DNA of 57,655 bases, taken from positions 1-57,655 of the forward strand of contig JACMQD010000097.1 of the NCBI GenBank assembly GCA_014377155.1, written 5' to 3'. This document shows positions 42,857 to 52,391 of this stretch, one piece after another; position 1 is the stretch's first letter; every line of letters starts with the position of its first letter. The DNA comes from Herminiimonas sp. (GTDB lineage Bacteria; Pseudomonadota; Gammaproteobacteria; Burkholderiales; Burkholderiaceae). Below the pieces are notes generated by a model that saw only the letters and a program-made list of their open reading frames with translations, was not told the origin of the DNA and did not search any database. The position numbers were made by a program, and so were the translations under genes.

Positions 42857-44113
42857 TCAAGCCTCGCGCTGTTGCACCCATGACAGCGCGCCAAAGCCTG
42901 CAGCGCGCCCGCTCGCCAGACAAGCAGTCAGCAAGTAGCCACCGGTCGGCGCTTCCCAGTCCAGCATTTCGCCGGCGCAGAACAGGCCCGGCATTGCCTT
43001 CACCATGGCGTGGCCGTCGAGCTCTTCGAATGCGACTCCGCCTGCTGTGCTGATGGCTTCGTCGAGCGGACGTGCTGCGATCAGTTTGACTGGCAGCGCC
43101 TTGATGGCAGCAGCCAGTCTCGATGGATCGGCGAAGACCTCGGCGGCGACGCATTCGCGCAACAGACCGGCTTTTACACCATCGATGCCGGCACGGCTTT
43201 GCAAATGGCTACCCATCGAACGCGCCCCGCGCGGATGGGCAATTTCAGCAATCAGACGCTCGACCGACTTGCCCGGCGCCAGATCGAGCCAGATCGTCGC
43301 TGATCCGGTCGCGGCAATTTCGTCACGCAAAGCTGCCGAGACCGCATAGATCAAGCTACCCTCGACGCCGTTTTCGGTGACGACGAATTGTCCGTTGCGC
43401 CACACTGGCATGCCACGCGAGTCGGCATGAGCAAGCGCAACCGATTTGAGCGGGTGGCCGGCAAACCGGGACCGAAAATGTACACTCCAGCCGACGTCGA
43501 ACCCGCAATTGCTCGGTCGAAGCGGTGCCACCTCGACGCCGCGGGCCGCCAGCAATGGTACCCATGCGCCGTCTGACCCGAGTCGCGCCCAGCTGGCGCC
43601 GCCCAGCGCCAGCACCAGTGCATCGGCGCGTACCACGAGCGGCCCGGCCGGGGTCGAGAAATGCAGGTCGCCATCGGCCTGGTGCATGCCACACCAGCCC
43701 AGCCAGCGATGCCGCATGTGAAATTGCACACCCGAATTGCGCAACCGATGCAACCAGGCGCGCAACAGCGGCGCTGCCTTCATGTCAGTCGGAAAAACGC
43801 GCCCCGATGTGCCGACGAAGGTATCGATGCCCAGCCCATGTACCCACTCGCGCAGCGCCTCTGGCCCGAAATCGGCCAGCAGTCGTGCGATCTGCGGCTG
43901 GCGCGCGCCATAACGCGACAGGAATGGCGTTATCGCTTCAGCATGGGTGAGGTTCAGGCCACCCCTGCCGGCCAGCAGGAATTTGCGGCCCACCGACGGC
44001 ATTGCATCATAGACGTCGACCGAGACGCCGTGTTGCGCCAGCACTTCGGCAGCCATGAGTCCGGCAGGTCCGGCACCGACGATGGCGACCCGGCTACTTG
44101 TTGATGATGGCAT
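42857..44113 (-). CDS. BaiN/HI0933-type FAD-dependent oxidoreductase
   Basis: Flavoprotein of the HI0933/BaiN (RdsA-like) family, 418 residues, start at the ATG at 44113. The FAD-binding Rossmann motif VAIVGAGPAGLMAAE is near residues 8-22 and a GRGGLNLTH motif near 49-57. The second dinucleotide motif LALGGASWARLGSDG lies mid-protein (about 181-195), and the C-terminal flavin site is FCAGEMLDWEAPTGGYLLT. The reaction in most bacteria is unknown; members reduce steroid or other enoyl substrates. It stands 98 bases before YbaK in the same direction. Confidence 0.88.
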   Translation of the reverse strand: MPSSTSSRVAIVGAGPAGLMAAEVLAQHGVSVDVYDAMPSVGRKFLLAGRGGLNLTHAEAITPFLSRYGARQPQIARLLADFGPEALREWVHGLGIDTFVGTSGRVFPTDMKAAPLLRAWLHRLRNSGVQFHMRHRWLGWCGMHQADGDLHFSTPAGPLVVRADALVLALGGASWARLGSDGAWVPLLAARGVEVAPLRPSNCGFDVGWSVHFRSRFAGHPLKSVALAHADSRGMPVWRNGQFVVTENGVEGSLIYAVSAALRDEIAATGSATIWLDLAPGKSVERLIAEIAHPRGARSMGSHLQSRAGIDGVKAGLLRECVAAEVFADPSRLAAAIKALPVKLIAARPLDEAISTAGGVAFEELDGHAMVKAMPGLFCAGEMLDWEAPTGGYLLTACLASGRAAGFGALSWVQQREA

Positions 44114-44355
44114 GATGATCTGATTCCGATGCGGGCGCCGGTTGCGGCGCAACGCGCCAGATTACGGCATCCCTTGTCACTTGTCGATTCTCCTCACGAT
44201 CGTCTGCGTTGAATGGCCCGCATGCGTGAACTTTCGACATGCAACGGGTTCAACTTGAAGATGTCTGCATGACGGCAGCACGGCAATCGAACCGCCCGCC
44301 TGTCATGCTATCCGGATCGCCGATTTCGGAATCATTCAAGGAAAGAACCCAGATC

Positions 44356-45891
44356 ATGGAAGTCGAATTGAAATTGCTGGTCGATACCGCCGGCGCGCAA
44401 GCACTGCGCGATCATCCTCTGCTAAAAAAATACGCGAAATCCACGCCGCACGAAGTGGATTTATCAAGCACTTATTTCGATACGGCCGCATTGGATATCC
44501 GCCGCAGCGACGCCGGCTTACGGGTGCGGCACGACGGCGATCATGGCTGGGTCCAGACCCTGAAGGGCGGCGGCGATGTCAATGGCGGCTTGCATAGCCG
44601 GCATGAGTGGGAGTCGCCGGTGTCCGGTCCGACACCGGACTTGGGCGCGCTGCGCGGGCTGGTGGACAACAAGAGCGAATGGGGCAAGTTGCTGCGTTCG
44701 CCGGCACTCAAGGGCGAGCTTGCCCCGATGTTTACCACCCGCGTCAAACGTACGGTGTGGGACTTGCAGCTGCCCGAGGGCGATGAGGTCGAATGCGTGC
44801 TGGATCAGGGCAATCTCGAACACGACAATGACAGCGCGGTGATCAGTGAAGTCGAACTGGAGCTCAAATCAGGCGATCCGACGCATCTATTCGATTTTGC
44901 GCTAGCGTTGCAAGAAGACATTCCGATGCAAGTCGGCAATCTAAGCAAGGCGGACCGCGGTTATGCGCTGGTCACGCCACAGCCGGCCGCAGCCGTCAAG
45001 GCGTTGCCGTTGAAGCTGTCCGGCCGCATGACGATCGAACAGGCTTTCCAGGCCATTGTGCGCAACTGCATGATGCAAATCCAGGCTAATGAGGGTGGTG
45101 TCGTGCAGGCCAACGATGTCGAAAGCCTGCACCAGATGCGGGTCGGCATGCGACGCCTGCGCTCGGCACTGGGACTGTTTGAAGATGTCATGCAGCCGAC
45201 CGAAGAAATGCAGGTCGAACTGACATGGCTGGCCACCCAACTCGGTGCCGCGCGAGATTGGGATGTGCTGGCCGGATCGACCTTGCCGAAAATCGCGGAT
45301 ACCGCGCCCCAGCAGCTACGGATTGCCGCCATCAAAGTGGCTGCACAGCAAAAAGCCCACGATCACCATGTGTGCGCATCGGCGGCCGTGCGATCGCCGC
45401 GTTATGTGCGGCTGATGCTGGGCTGCACGCGCTGGGTAAGCGCCTGCGGCTGGCGGGACGGCATGACGCCGGAGAACCTGGATCGTCTGGCACGACGTCT
45501 GCAAAAATTTGCCGACGCCAGGCTTCGTCAACACCGCAAGCGCTTGCTCAAACGCGGCAAAATGCTCAAGGGTGCAACGCCGGAAGAGCGGCACCGGGTG
45601 CGCATCGCAGCCAAAAAAATGCGCTATGCGACAGAATTTTTTCAGTCCCTCTATTCCGCAAAAAAAGTACGGCCATTCGTGCGCGCCCTGTCGACGTTGC
45701 AGGATGAATTAGGCTGGCTCAACGATGTGGCAGTTGCCGATGGATTGTTAAAAGAATTGCAGGATCAACATGCGGATTTGACGGGTCGGGCTGGATTCAT
45801 TCGCGGCTACCTTGTCGCGCATGGCCAAAGCGAAGAAAAAAGTACGCTCGGTCTTTGGAAAAAATTCGCGCCGATGAAGCTACCGTCGTAA
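44356..45891 (+). CDS. CYTH-CHAD protein (YgiF-like triphosphatase)
   Basis: Fusion of a CYTH triphosphate-tunnel domain and a CHAD domain, 511 residues from the ATG at 44356. The CYTH signature ExExK is at residues 2-6 (MEVELKLLV), followed by STYFDTAALDIRRSDAGLRV and the tunnel strands to about 210; similar enzymes hydrolyse inorganic triphosphate. The CHAD domain (about 235-505) has LHQMRVGMRRLRSALGLF and further His/Arg/Lys helices (HRVRIAAKKMRYATEFF) known to bind polyphosphate. Together they suggest a role at polyphosphate. A terminator follows. Confidence 0.92.
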   Translation: MEVELKLLVDTAGAQALRDHPLLKKYAKSTPHEVDLSSTYFDTAALDIRRSDAGLRVRHDGDHGWVQTLKGGGDVNGGLHSRHEWESPVSGPTPDLGALRGLVDNKSEWGKLLRSPALKGELAPMFTTRVKRTVWDLQLPEGDEVECVLDQGNLEHDNDSAVISEVELELKSGDPTHLFDFALALQEDIPMQVGNLSKADRGYALVTPQPAAAVKALPLKLSGRMTIEQAFQAIVRNCMMQIQANEGGVVQANDVESLHQMRVGMRRLRSALGLFEDVMQPTEEMQVELTWLATQLGAARDWDVLAGSTLPKIADTAPQQLRIAAIKVAAQQKAHDHHVCASAAVRSPRYVRLMLGCTRWVSACGWRDGMTPENLDRLARRLQKFADARLRQHRKRLLKRGKMLKGATPEERHRVRIAAKKMRYATEFFQSLYSAKKVRPFVRALSTLQDELGWLNDVAVADGLLKELQDQHADLTGRAGFIRGYLVAHGQSEEKSTLGLWKKFAPMKLPS

Positions 45892-45905
45892 TGCCAGTCT
45901 GGAAA

Positions 45906-45927
45906 AAAGGCGGCATGCGCCGCCTTT
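45906..45927. terminator. Bidirectional terminator
   Basis: AAAGGCGGC at 45906-45914 and GCCGCCTTT at 45919-45927 form a stem around ATGC, with A and T runs on its sides. It lies between the convergent CYTH-CHAD and DUF3455 genes. Confidence 0.85.
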
Positions 45928-45949
45928 GTCATTTAGCTGTCCAATGCAA

Positions 45950-46501
45950 TCAGCTAGCTTTGTAGAACACATAATCAGCCTGGTACTTGACCAGTTTCTT
46001 GGTACCGACCGACGCCGCCGTACAAGCATCGGCAGGGGCCACGCCGCCCACGGTCTTGACGCGCTGGATATAGGTCACGCCGGCCATGGCGCCCGTGCCC
46101 ATCGCCGGATTGGCTTGCACCAGTTGCAACGGAATCGCGCCTGCATCACCGGGTGACACGGCCAGCTGCTTGCCGGTTACTTTGCTGCCGTCCATCGATT
46201 CCCAGGTCGGGCCACCGTAGTATTTTCCGACTGCGTTCTTGTTCATGTCATACAGCATCGCATTCGGTCCGACGAACACCCATTCGAATGCACCGGCCGT
46301 ATCGGCCTTGGCACGGCATTCATAAGTCAGGTCGCCCATGCCGACGGCAGTCATCGCGACTTTGTTACCTGCCGGGACTGTGACGACTGCCGGCACTTGC
46401 GGCGCGGCCATAGGCGCCGATGCGGTCGTACCCATCGTGGAACATGCGCCGAGCAGTGCCGTCAGTGCCAATACCGGTGCTACCGTTGTTAATTTTTTCA
46501 T
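45950..46501 (-). CDS. DUF3455-domain lipoprotein
   Basis: Predicted lipoprotein of 183 residues, start at the ATG at 46501 with AGGAGAG. The signal ends LLGACS, a clear lipobox with Cys20. DUF3455 follows, with LTYECRAKADTAGAFEWVFV (about 58-77), GKYYGGPTWESMDGSKVTGK, and YIQRVKTVGGVAPADACTAA. Two extra cysteines, 62 and about 160, could pair outside the cytoplasm. Function unknown. It lies between a terminator and the MATE gene 127 bases upstream. Confidence 0.85.
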   Translation of the reverse strand: MKKLTTVAPVLALTALLGACSTMGTTASAPMAAPQVPAVVTVPAGNKVAMTAVGMGDLTYECRAKADTAGAFEWVFVGPNAMLYDMNKNAVGKYYGGPTWESMDGSKVTGKQLAVSPGDAGAIPLQLVQANPAMGTGAMAGVTYIQRVKTVGGVAPADACTAASVGTKKLVKYQADYVFYKAS

Positions 46502-46628
46502 GATCTCTCCTGATGATTGTGATGGGAAGGAGCATGCAAGCCCCGACAAGTACTACGCACAACCTGGCGATTCGGATGCAGCAAACAAAACTTTGTTTAA
46601 AACTTTATTTATCAGCGAGCGCTGGCAT

Positions 46629-48053
46629 TCAGCAGGGGTGGACTGCATTGCCGGCAGGCGGCGCGGCAGCGACATCTGAGCGCACCCGCTGCAGCGAAAG
46701 CCGATGCAGGAACCAGACCAGCAGCGTAGCGGCGATCGTCAACCCCAATACCAGTCCGATCCAGAAACCGGTCGCGCCCATCGGCTGCGCCGGTGCCCAT
46801 GGCAGCCAGGCCGGCGCCAGACCCAGTACACAACCTAACGGTAACGAAAAGCCCCAGAACGCCGCCAGATGAATCACCATCGGCGGGCGCGTCACCTTGT
46901 AGCCGCGAATCGCCGACGCTGCGGCGACCTGGGTCGAATCGGACAACTGGAACAACGCGGCAAACATCAGCAGATGCACGGTCAATGCCTGTACTTCCGG
47001 GTCGGACGTATAAGCCGCCGCAATCTGGTAGCGAAACAGGGCAATGCCGATAGCCGACAACAGCCCGAACAGCACCGACATGCCGACGCCGACCCAGGCC
47101 GCGAAACGCGCGCGCACCGGATTGGATTCGCCGAGTGCCTGGCCGACACGTGTGACCAGCGCGATACCGAAACTCAACGGCACCATGAACACCAGTGAGG
47201 CGAAATTAAGCGCAATCTGATGCGCCGATACCGGCACGACGCCGAAGCGCGCCACCAACAGCGCCACAGCGCTGAAGGCACTGACTTCGGCAAAATACGT
47301 GATGCCGATGGGCAAACCCATTTTAAACATGCTGCCGATTTCGCGCCGGTTCGGTGCCTCGCGGTGCGTGAAGGGATAAGTCGCGCGATATGCCGGCGCG
47401 TGGCTGATCCACCACCACATGGCGCCCAGCATCAGCCAAAGACCGACGCCGGTGCCGACCGCGCAGCCGAGCGCCCCCAGTTTCGGCATGCCCCAGTGGC
47501 CGTAGATCAGCAGCCAGTTAACGCCAATATTGAACATCAGCGCGCCGAGTGAAATCAGCATGATAGGCTTGGTCTGGTTGAGGCTGGTGCTGTAGCCGTA
47601 CAGCGCGCGGCAGGCAGCGAACGGCGGCAGGCCGATACTGATGATGTGCACGAAGGTCGCCGCCTGGTCGCGCACGGATGGCGCCAGCGACAGGTGATCG
47701 AAGACCAGGGTGGCGATGTTGATCAGCACACAGGCGATCACGCCGACGCCGAGCCCCATCCACATACCCTGCCGTACGACGTGCGGTATGCGATCCAGCG
47801 CGCCGGCGCCGACTTCATGCGCGACCACGGCATTGATGGCCATCATGATGCCCATGACCGTCACGATCACGATCGACCAGAGCGAGGAACCGAGCGAGAC
47901 TGCGGCGAGTGCTGCGGCGCTGACATGGCCCGTCATGGCGACGTCGGCCACACCCATGCCGACTACGGCGAGCTGGCCTACCAGCATGGGCCAGGAAAGG
48001 CGCCACATGGCGAGGAGTTCGGTTTGAATGGGATGGGATGGGACTTGGGACAT
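46629..48053 (-). CDS. MATE-family multidrug exporter (NorM-like)
   Basis: Inner-membrane cation-coupled drug exporter of the NorM branch, 474 residues with about twelve hydrophobic helices. The N-terminal half has ELLAMWRLSWPMLVGQLAVV and the typical GVADVAMTGHVSAAALAAV (about 33-51). The second half starts near 250 with MGLPIGITYFAEVSAFSAVA, with the usual ALGESNPVRAR-type loop. Full length with no break. The substrate is unknown. Confidence 0.92.
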   Translation of the reverse strand: MSQVPSHPIQTELLAMWRLSWPMLVGQLAVVGMGVADVAMTGHVSAAALAAVSLGSSLWSIVIVTVMGIMMAINAVVAHEVGAGALDRIPHVVRQGMWMGLGVGVIACVLINIATLVFDHLSLAPSVRDQAATFVHIISIGLPPFAACRALYGYSTSLNQTKPIMLISLGALMFNIGVNWLLIYGHWGMPKLGALGCAVGTGVGLWLMLGAMWWWISHAPAYRATYPFTHREAPNRREIGSMFKMGLPIGITYFAEVSAFSAVALLVARFGVVPVSAHQIALNFASLVFMVPLSFGIALVTRVGQALGESNPVRARFAAWVGVGMSVLFGLLSAIGIALFRYQIAAAYTSDPEVQALTVHLLMFAALFQLSDSTQVAAASAIRGYKVTRPPMVIHLAAFWGFSLPLGCVLGLAPAWLPWAPAQPMGATGFWIGLVLGLTIAATLLVWFLHRLSLQRVRSDVAAAPPAGNAVHPC

Positions 48054-48200
48054 GGGGCGTGAGGGTGGAGAACTTGCGGAGGTGGGATTTTACCGGGGGT
48101 TGCGGATTTAGGCGATGCGGATTGCTTGGAAAATCGTATCGACGACGGACCAAGCGATCTGTACTCCGTTGGACTGCTTGCCGGGGGCGGCGCGGCGGCC

Positions 48201-48234
48201 GCTCACTTTTCTTGCTCCGCCAAGAAAAGTGAGC
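48201..48234. repeat. Hairpin repeat with 14-bp perfect stem
   Basis: GCTCACTTTTCTTG at 48201-48214 and CAAGAAAAGTGAGC at 48221-48234 are perfect inverted repeats around CTCCGC. The form, followed by AAAAGAAGGCGACC, resembles an interspersed intergenic element I recall from many Burkholderiales chromosomes (ACTTTTCTTTGCTTCGCC-like). It may also act as a terminator or mRNA stabiliser. Confidence 0.75.
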
Positions 48235-48255
48235 AAAAGAAGGCGACCGCGGACG

Positions 48256-48284
48256 GCTGCCCTTCGGGGTCCCGAAAAGGCAGC
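48256..48284. repeat. Second hairpin of the interspersed element
   Basis: GCTGCC at 48256-48261 pairs with GGCAGC at 48279-48284, and inside TTCGGG (48263-48268) pairs with CCCGAA (48271-48276). With the preceding hairpin it forms the usual two-hairpin shape of this type of repeat. Confidence 0.6.
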
Positions 48285-48299
48285 AGTCTCAGCGGAATT

Positions 48300-48329
48300 C
48301 GACTACGACTACGACTACGACTACCACTA
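48300..48329. repeat. CGACTA hexanucleotide array
   Basis: Four perfect CGACTA copies at 48300-48323 and a fifth with one change (CCACTA) at 48324-48329. It is non-coding and lies next to the hairpin element, so it can vary in length between strains. Confidence 0.85.
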
Positions 48330-48430
48330 CAACATCGAGATCGACCTCTCTCTATACCTACACCTCGACTTCCGAGCCTTCCCTTATAGTGCCAGGCAAC
48401 GGGATCGACGTCAGTACAACCGAACAACCC

Positions 48431-49342
48431 CTATCCTTGCCGCCGCGCGGCAATCGCATTTCCCGCCCGACTGACCGCCTTGCGTCCCAGATGCTGCGAA
48501 ATAAATTGTCCGGCGTCGACCACCGCATCGAGGTCGATGCCGGTTTCGATGCCCAGTCCCTGCATCAGGTACAGCACGTCCTCAGTGGCGACATTGCCGG
48601 TCGCGCCTTTGGCGTACGGACACCCGCCCAGACCGGCCACCGATGAATGAAAGATCGAAATGCCGACTTGCAGGCTAGCGTAGATGTTGGCCAGCGCCTG
48701 GCCGTAGGTATCGTGAAAATGACCGGACAGTTGCGTGACCGGGAAATGGCGCTCGGCATGTTCCATAACGTTCTGTACCTTCAGCGGCGTGCCCACCCCG
48801 ATGGTGTCGGCGATGTCGATTTCGTCACAGCCTAATTCACGCAGGCGCTGGATGACGTCGACCACGCTCTCGGGCGAAACTTCGCCTTGGTACGGGCAGC
48901 CGAAGGCGCAACTGATGCTGCCACGCAGCCGCAAGTTGTGCGCCTTGGCTTCCCGCGCGACTTCCTCGAATCGGGCGATCGATTCGGCGATCGAGCAGTT
49001 GATGTTCTTCTGAGAAAACGCCTCCGAGGCCGAGCCGAAGATGACGACTTCGTCGGCCTTGGCTGCCAGCGCCGCCGTCAGTCCCTGCATGTTGGGCACC
49101 AGCGCCGAATACATTGCGTGCGGCGAGCGGGTGATCCGGTCCATTACCTCCGCCGAGGTGGCCATCTGCGGGACCCATTTCGGCGAAACGAACGAAGCTG
49201 CTTCGATGTTTTCGAATCCGGCCAGCGTCAGACGGTCGACCAGCGCGATTTTGATGTCGGCAGGAATCGTGTCCTTTTCATTTTGCAAGCCGTCGCGTGG
49301 CCCGACCTCGACGATCTTGACGCGGATTGGCAATGTGATCAT
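48431..49342 (-). CDS. mvaB: Hydroxymethylglutaryl-CoA lyase
   Basis: Cleaves HMG-CoA to acetoacetate and acetyl-CoA, the last step of leucine degradation; 303 residues in the cytoplasm. The N-terminal VKIVEVGPRDGLQNEKDTIP (about 7-26) carries the catalytic Arg-Asp pair (RDGLQ). SFVSPKWVPQMA, the metal-binding HFHDTYGQALANIY, and the late signature GLGGCPYAKGATGNVATED with its catalytic Cys follow. AAAGGT precedes the ATG at 49342. It starts one base after the GhrA-like gene stop. Last gene of the liu-type operon. Confidence 0.95.
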   Translation of the reverse strand: MITLPIRVKIVEVGPRDGLQNEKDTIPADIKIALVDRLTLAGFENIEAASFVSPKWVPQMATSAEVMDRITRSPHAMYSALVPNMQGLTAALAAKADEVVIFGSASEAFSQKNINCSIAESIARFEEVAREAKAHNLRLRGSISCAFGCPYQGEVSPESVVDVIQRLRELGCDEIDIADTIGVGTPLKVQNVMEHAERHFPVTQLSGHFHDTYGQALANIYASLQVGISIFHSSVAGLGGCPYAKGATGNVATEDVLYLMQGLGIETGIDLDAVVDAGQFISQHLGRKAVSRAGNAIAARRQG

Positions 49343-49343
49343 G

Positions 49344-50273
49344 TCAGTAACCTTTCGATAAATCGACGATGCCGGCAATCGTCTCGCCACGCTCGAGCGC
49401 GTGCATTTTTTCGGCGATCTGTCGCACGCTGTCGCCACGCAAAGTCAGCGCCGCCATGTGCGGCGTGATGGTAATGCGCGGCTCATGCCAGAACGGATGC
49501 GCTGCCGGTAACGGCTCTTCGTTAAAGACGTCGAGCGTGGCACCGGCGATGTGCCTACTCTGCACCAATTCCAGCAAATCCGCTTCGACCACGTGGCCGC
49601 CCCGCGCGACGTTGATGACATACGCGCCTTGCGGCAGTTTTGTCAGGTTGTCGCGCCCGAGGATGTTGCGGGTCTGCGCGGTCAAAGGCAACACGCACAC
49701 CACCACCCGCGACGCCCGCAGAAACGCATCGAGCCCGGCCTCGCCAGAATGGCACGTGACACCGGCAATGGCCTTCCGGGTGCGGCTCCAGCCGTGCATC
49801 GGAAAGCCGAAATGTGCCACGGCGGCGGCGACCTGTGCACCGAGCACACCCAGCCCGAGAATGCCGACCGAAAAATCCTGCTTCTCGTGCGGCTTGAGAA
49901 AACGCCACTGTCCGGCACGTGCCTGCTGGTCGAATTCATCGAACCGGCGAAAATAACGCAGTACCGCGTAGGTAACATACTCGGCCATCTGCACACCCAT
50001 GCCGGCGTCGTCCAGCCGAACGATTTTCAGGCCAGCCGGCAGTTCGTCGCCATGCTGCAGAATGGCATCGACGCCGGCGCCGAGATTGAATACCGCTTTC
50101 AGGTCGTCGCGCGGTTGCAGCATCGCCAGCGGCGGCTTCCAGACCACGGCATAATCGGCCGCGCCGTCGTCGCCCTCCCGCCAGACCCGCAGATCGGCAT
50201 TCGGCAGTACCGCACGCAACTCGGCCAGCCATGGTTCCGGGTTGCCGCCTTCGGCATGGAACAAAATACGCAT
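49344..50273 (-). CDS. GhrA-like glyoxylate/hydroxypyruvate reductase
   Basis: NAD(P)H-dependent D-2-hydroxyacid dehydrogenase of the GhrA branch, 309 residues from the ATG at 50273 (E. coli GhrA is 312). The frame is open to 50348, where an ATG overlaps the mccA stop, so a 334-residue form is possible. The nucleotide-binding region is SVGILGLGVLGAQVAAAVAH (about 133-152), the catalytic Arg is in VINVARGGHVVEADLLEL, and Glu and His appear in DVFNEEPLPAAHPFWHEPRI. It is not a known leucine-pathway enzyme, so its place between mccA and mvaB is unusual. Confidence 0.88.
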   Translation of the reverse strand: MRILFHAEGGNPEPWLAELRAVLPNADLRVWREGDDGAADYAVVWKPPLAMLQPRDDLKAVFNLGAGVDAILQHGDELPAGLKIVRLDDAGMGVQMAEYVTYAVLRYFRRFDEFDQQARAGQWRFLKPHEKQDFSVGILGLGVLGAQVAAAVAHFGFPMHGWSRTRKAIAGVTCHSGEAGLDAFLRASRVVVCVLPLTAQTRNILGRDNLTKLPQGAYVINVARGGHVVEADLLELVQSRHIAGATLDVFNEEPLPAAHPFWHEPRITITPHMAALTLRGDSVRQIAEKMHALERGETIAGIVDLSKGY

Positions 50274-50344
50274 CGGGTTGCTTTCGTTGTCTCTAGTATG
50301 GATTGCCGGCCGGGTGCCGGTGGAGAAATCGGATGCCAGCTCGC

Positions 50345-52372
50345 TCATGCGGCGACCACGACCTCGAACGACAACAGCTGCGCGCCCTCTGCGACCTGGT
50401 CGCCGACGGCATACATCAGTTCCGCCACCACACCAGCGTTCGGCGCGGCAATCGTATGCTCCATTTTCATCGCTTCCATGATCAGCAGCGGCGCGCCCTT
50501 GTCGACCGTATCGCCGGGCGCGACCAGCACCGCGACGATCTTACCCGGCATCGGGGCGGTCAGGCGGCCGCCCTCGGCTTCCGCCTCGCCCGCATGCGCC
50601 AGTGGATCGACGTAGCGCAGCGTGGTGTGGACGCCGGCGCTAAAGACATGCACCAGTTCGCCGTCGCGAACCACGTCGCCTGCCACCGTCTGATTGCCGA
50701 GCTTGATGCTCAGATGGTGGTCATGCTGGCTGGCCATGCGCACCGGCATCGGCATCGTCGTGCCGGCATGCTGCATGGTCCAACCATCGGCACCATAGGC
50801 GATCATGAGCGCGTAGTGGTGATTCTCATCGGCGTAATCGAGTTGCCGCTGCAAGATCGTGTTCATGCGCCAGCCGCTGCTGATGGACCATGGGTCACTG
50901 CCCGCAGCGCGGTGCTTTTCGGTATTCAGCAGATGGGCGCTGGCCAGTGCCAGCACTGCCGGCGATGCCGCCACTTCCGGCGGAAACAGCACATCCGGGT
51001 TACGTTCGATCAGGCCGGTATCGAGCTCGGCCGTGGAAAATGCCGGGCTTTCGATCAGTCGTTTGAGGAACGCGATGTTAGTCGCCAAGCCGACGATCTG
51101 GTACTCGGACAAGGCTTGCGCCATGCGCGCCAAGGCTTCCTGGCGGTCCTTGCCCCAGACTATCAGCTTGGCGATCATCGGGTCATAGAACGGCGAAATC
51201 GCGTCACCGGCGCGCACGCCGGAATCGATCCGCACCGCCGCCGGATCGACATGCAGGCCGGCGATGCCGAGCTTGAAGGTGACCGCCGACGGCACATGCA
51301 GATGCTTCAGGGTGCCGATCGACGGCAAGAAGCCTTTCTCGGGATTTTCGGCATAGATGCGCGCTTCGATCGAATGGCCGCGGATGGTCAGCTGATCCTG
51401 GCGCAGCGGCAGCGTTCCGCCGGCGGCAACGCGCAATTGCCATTCGACCAGATCCGTGCCGGTAATCATTTCGGTGACCGGATGCTCGACCTGCAGGCGC
51501 GTGTTCATTTCCATGAAGTAGAACGAGCCATCCTGATTGGCGATGAATTCGACGGTACCGGCGCCGACATAGCCGACCGCCCTGGCGGCGGCCACCGCAG
51601 CGTCACCCATGGCGGCGCGGCGCTCGGCGGTCATGCCGGGCGCGGGGGCTTCCTCCAGCACTTTTTGGTGCCGCCGCTGTACCGAGCAATCGCGCTCGAA
51701 CAGATAGACGCAGTTGCCGTGACCATCGGCGAACACCTGGATTTCGATATGCCGCGGACGACTCAGGTATTTTTCGACCAGCACCTTGTCGTCGCCAAAA
51801 CTGCTGATCGCTTCGCGTTTGCACGATGCCAATGCCGCCTTGAAATCGGCTGACTGTTCGACGATGCGCATGCCCTTGCCGCCACCGCCGGCACTGGCTT
51901 TCAGCAATACCGGATAGCCGATGCGGTCTGCTTCGATATTGAGGAAATCGGCATCCTGGTTGTCGCCGTGGTAGCCCGGCACCAGCGGTACGCCGGCTTT
52001 TTCCATCAGTGCCTTGGCCGCCGATTTGCTGCCCATGGCACGGATTGCCGACGCCGGCGGGCCGATGAAGACCAGTCCTGCGGCAGCGCAGGCATCGGCA
52101 AACGCCGCATTCTCGGACAGGAAACCATAGCCGGGATGGATCGCCTGCGCGCCGGTCGCCAGCGCGACTTCGATGATCTTGTCGGCGCGCAGATAGCTTT
52201 CCTTGGCCGGCGGCGGCCCGATCAATACCGCTTCATCGCAGACGGCGACGTGCTTGGCGCCGGCATCCGCCTCCGAATACACGGCGACGCTTTTGACGCC
52301 CAGCCGGTGTGCGGTTGCGGCCACGCGGCAAGCGATCTCGCCACGGTTTGCAATCAGGATTTTGGTGAACAT
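50345..52372 (-). CDS. mccA: Methylcrotonyl-CoA carboxylase biotin-containing alpha subunit
   Basis: Biotin carboxylase plus biotin carrier subunit of the carboxylase that converts 3-methylcrotonyl-CoA to methylglutaconyl-CoA; 675 residues. Biotin carboxylase opens IANRGEIACRVAATAHRLG, with the ATP-grasp glycine loop KASAGGGGKGMRIV (about 160-173) and EMNTRLQVEHPVTEMITG (about 287-304). The BCCP-type C-terminus has the biotinylated Lys in EAMKMEHT near 634. Start at the ATG at 52372; the open frame further upstream overlaps bioB and is ignored. It is paired with MccB at 54286, with bioB between them. Confidence 0.95.
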   Translation of the reverse strand: MFTKILIANRGEIACRVAATAHRLGVKSVAVYSEADAGAKHVAVCDEAVLIGPPPAKESYLRADKIIEVALATGAQAIHPGYGFLSENAAFADACAAAGLVFIGPPASAIRAMGSKSAAKALMEKAGVPLVPGYHGDNQDADFLNIEADRIGYPVLLKASAGGGGKGMRIVEQSADFKAALASCKREAISSFGDDKVLVEKYLSRPRHIEIQVFADGHGNCVYLFERDCSVQRRHQKVLEEAPAPGMTAERRAAMGDAAVAAARAVGYVGAGTVEFIANQDGSFYFMEMNTRLQVEHPVTEMITGTDLVEWQLRVAAGGTLPLRQDQLTIRGHSIEARIYAENPEKGFLPSIGTLKHLHVPSAVTFKLGIAGLHVDPAAVRIDSGVRAGDAISPFYDPMIAKLIVWGKDRQEALARMAQALSEYQIVGLATNIAFLKRLIESPAFSTAELDTGLIERNPDVLFPPEVAASPAVLALASAHLLNTEKHRAAGSDPWSISSGWRMNTILQRQLDYADENHHYALMIAYGADGWTMQHAGTTMPMPVRMASQHDHHLSIKLGNQTVAGDVVRDGELVHVFSAGVHTTLRYVDPLAHAGEAEAEGGRLTAPMPGKIVAVLVAPGDTVDKGAPLLIMEAMKMEHTIAAPNAGVVAELMYAVGDQVAEGAQLLSFEVVVAA

Positions 52373-52391
52373 GTTGTGCTTTCTGAAGGAA

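Larger units (their letters stand above)
48054..48430. other. Gap of 377 bases carrying hairpin repeats and a hexanucleotide array
   Basis: There is no gene here. The gap holds a 14-bp-stem hairpin (48201-48234), a second one (48256-48284) and a hexanucleotide array (48300-48329), all listed separately. Short frames through this stretch encode only repeat-derived sequence. It separates the exporter from the end of the leucine operon. Confidence 0.6.

Noticed and set aside
50303..51853. Long plus-strand frame of 516 residues across mccA.
   Set aside because: It is opposite the clear biotin carboxylase coding sequence, and its His/Arg/Asp-rich composition is typical of an antisense shadow in GC-rich coding DNA.
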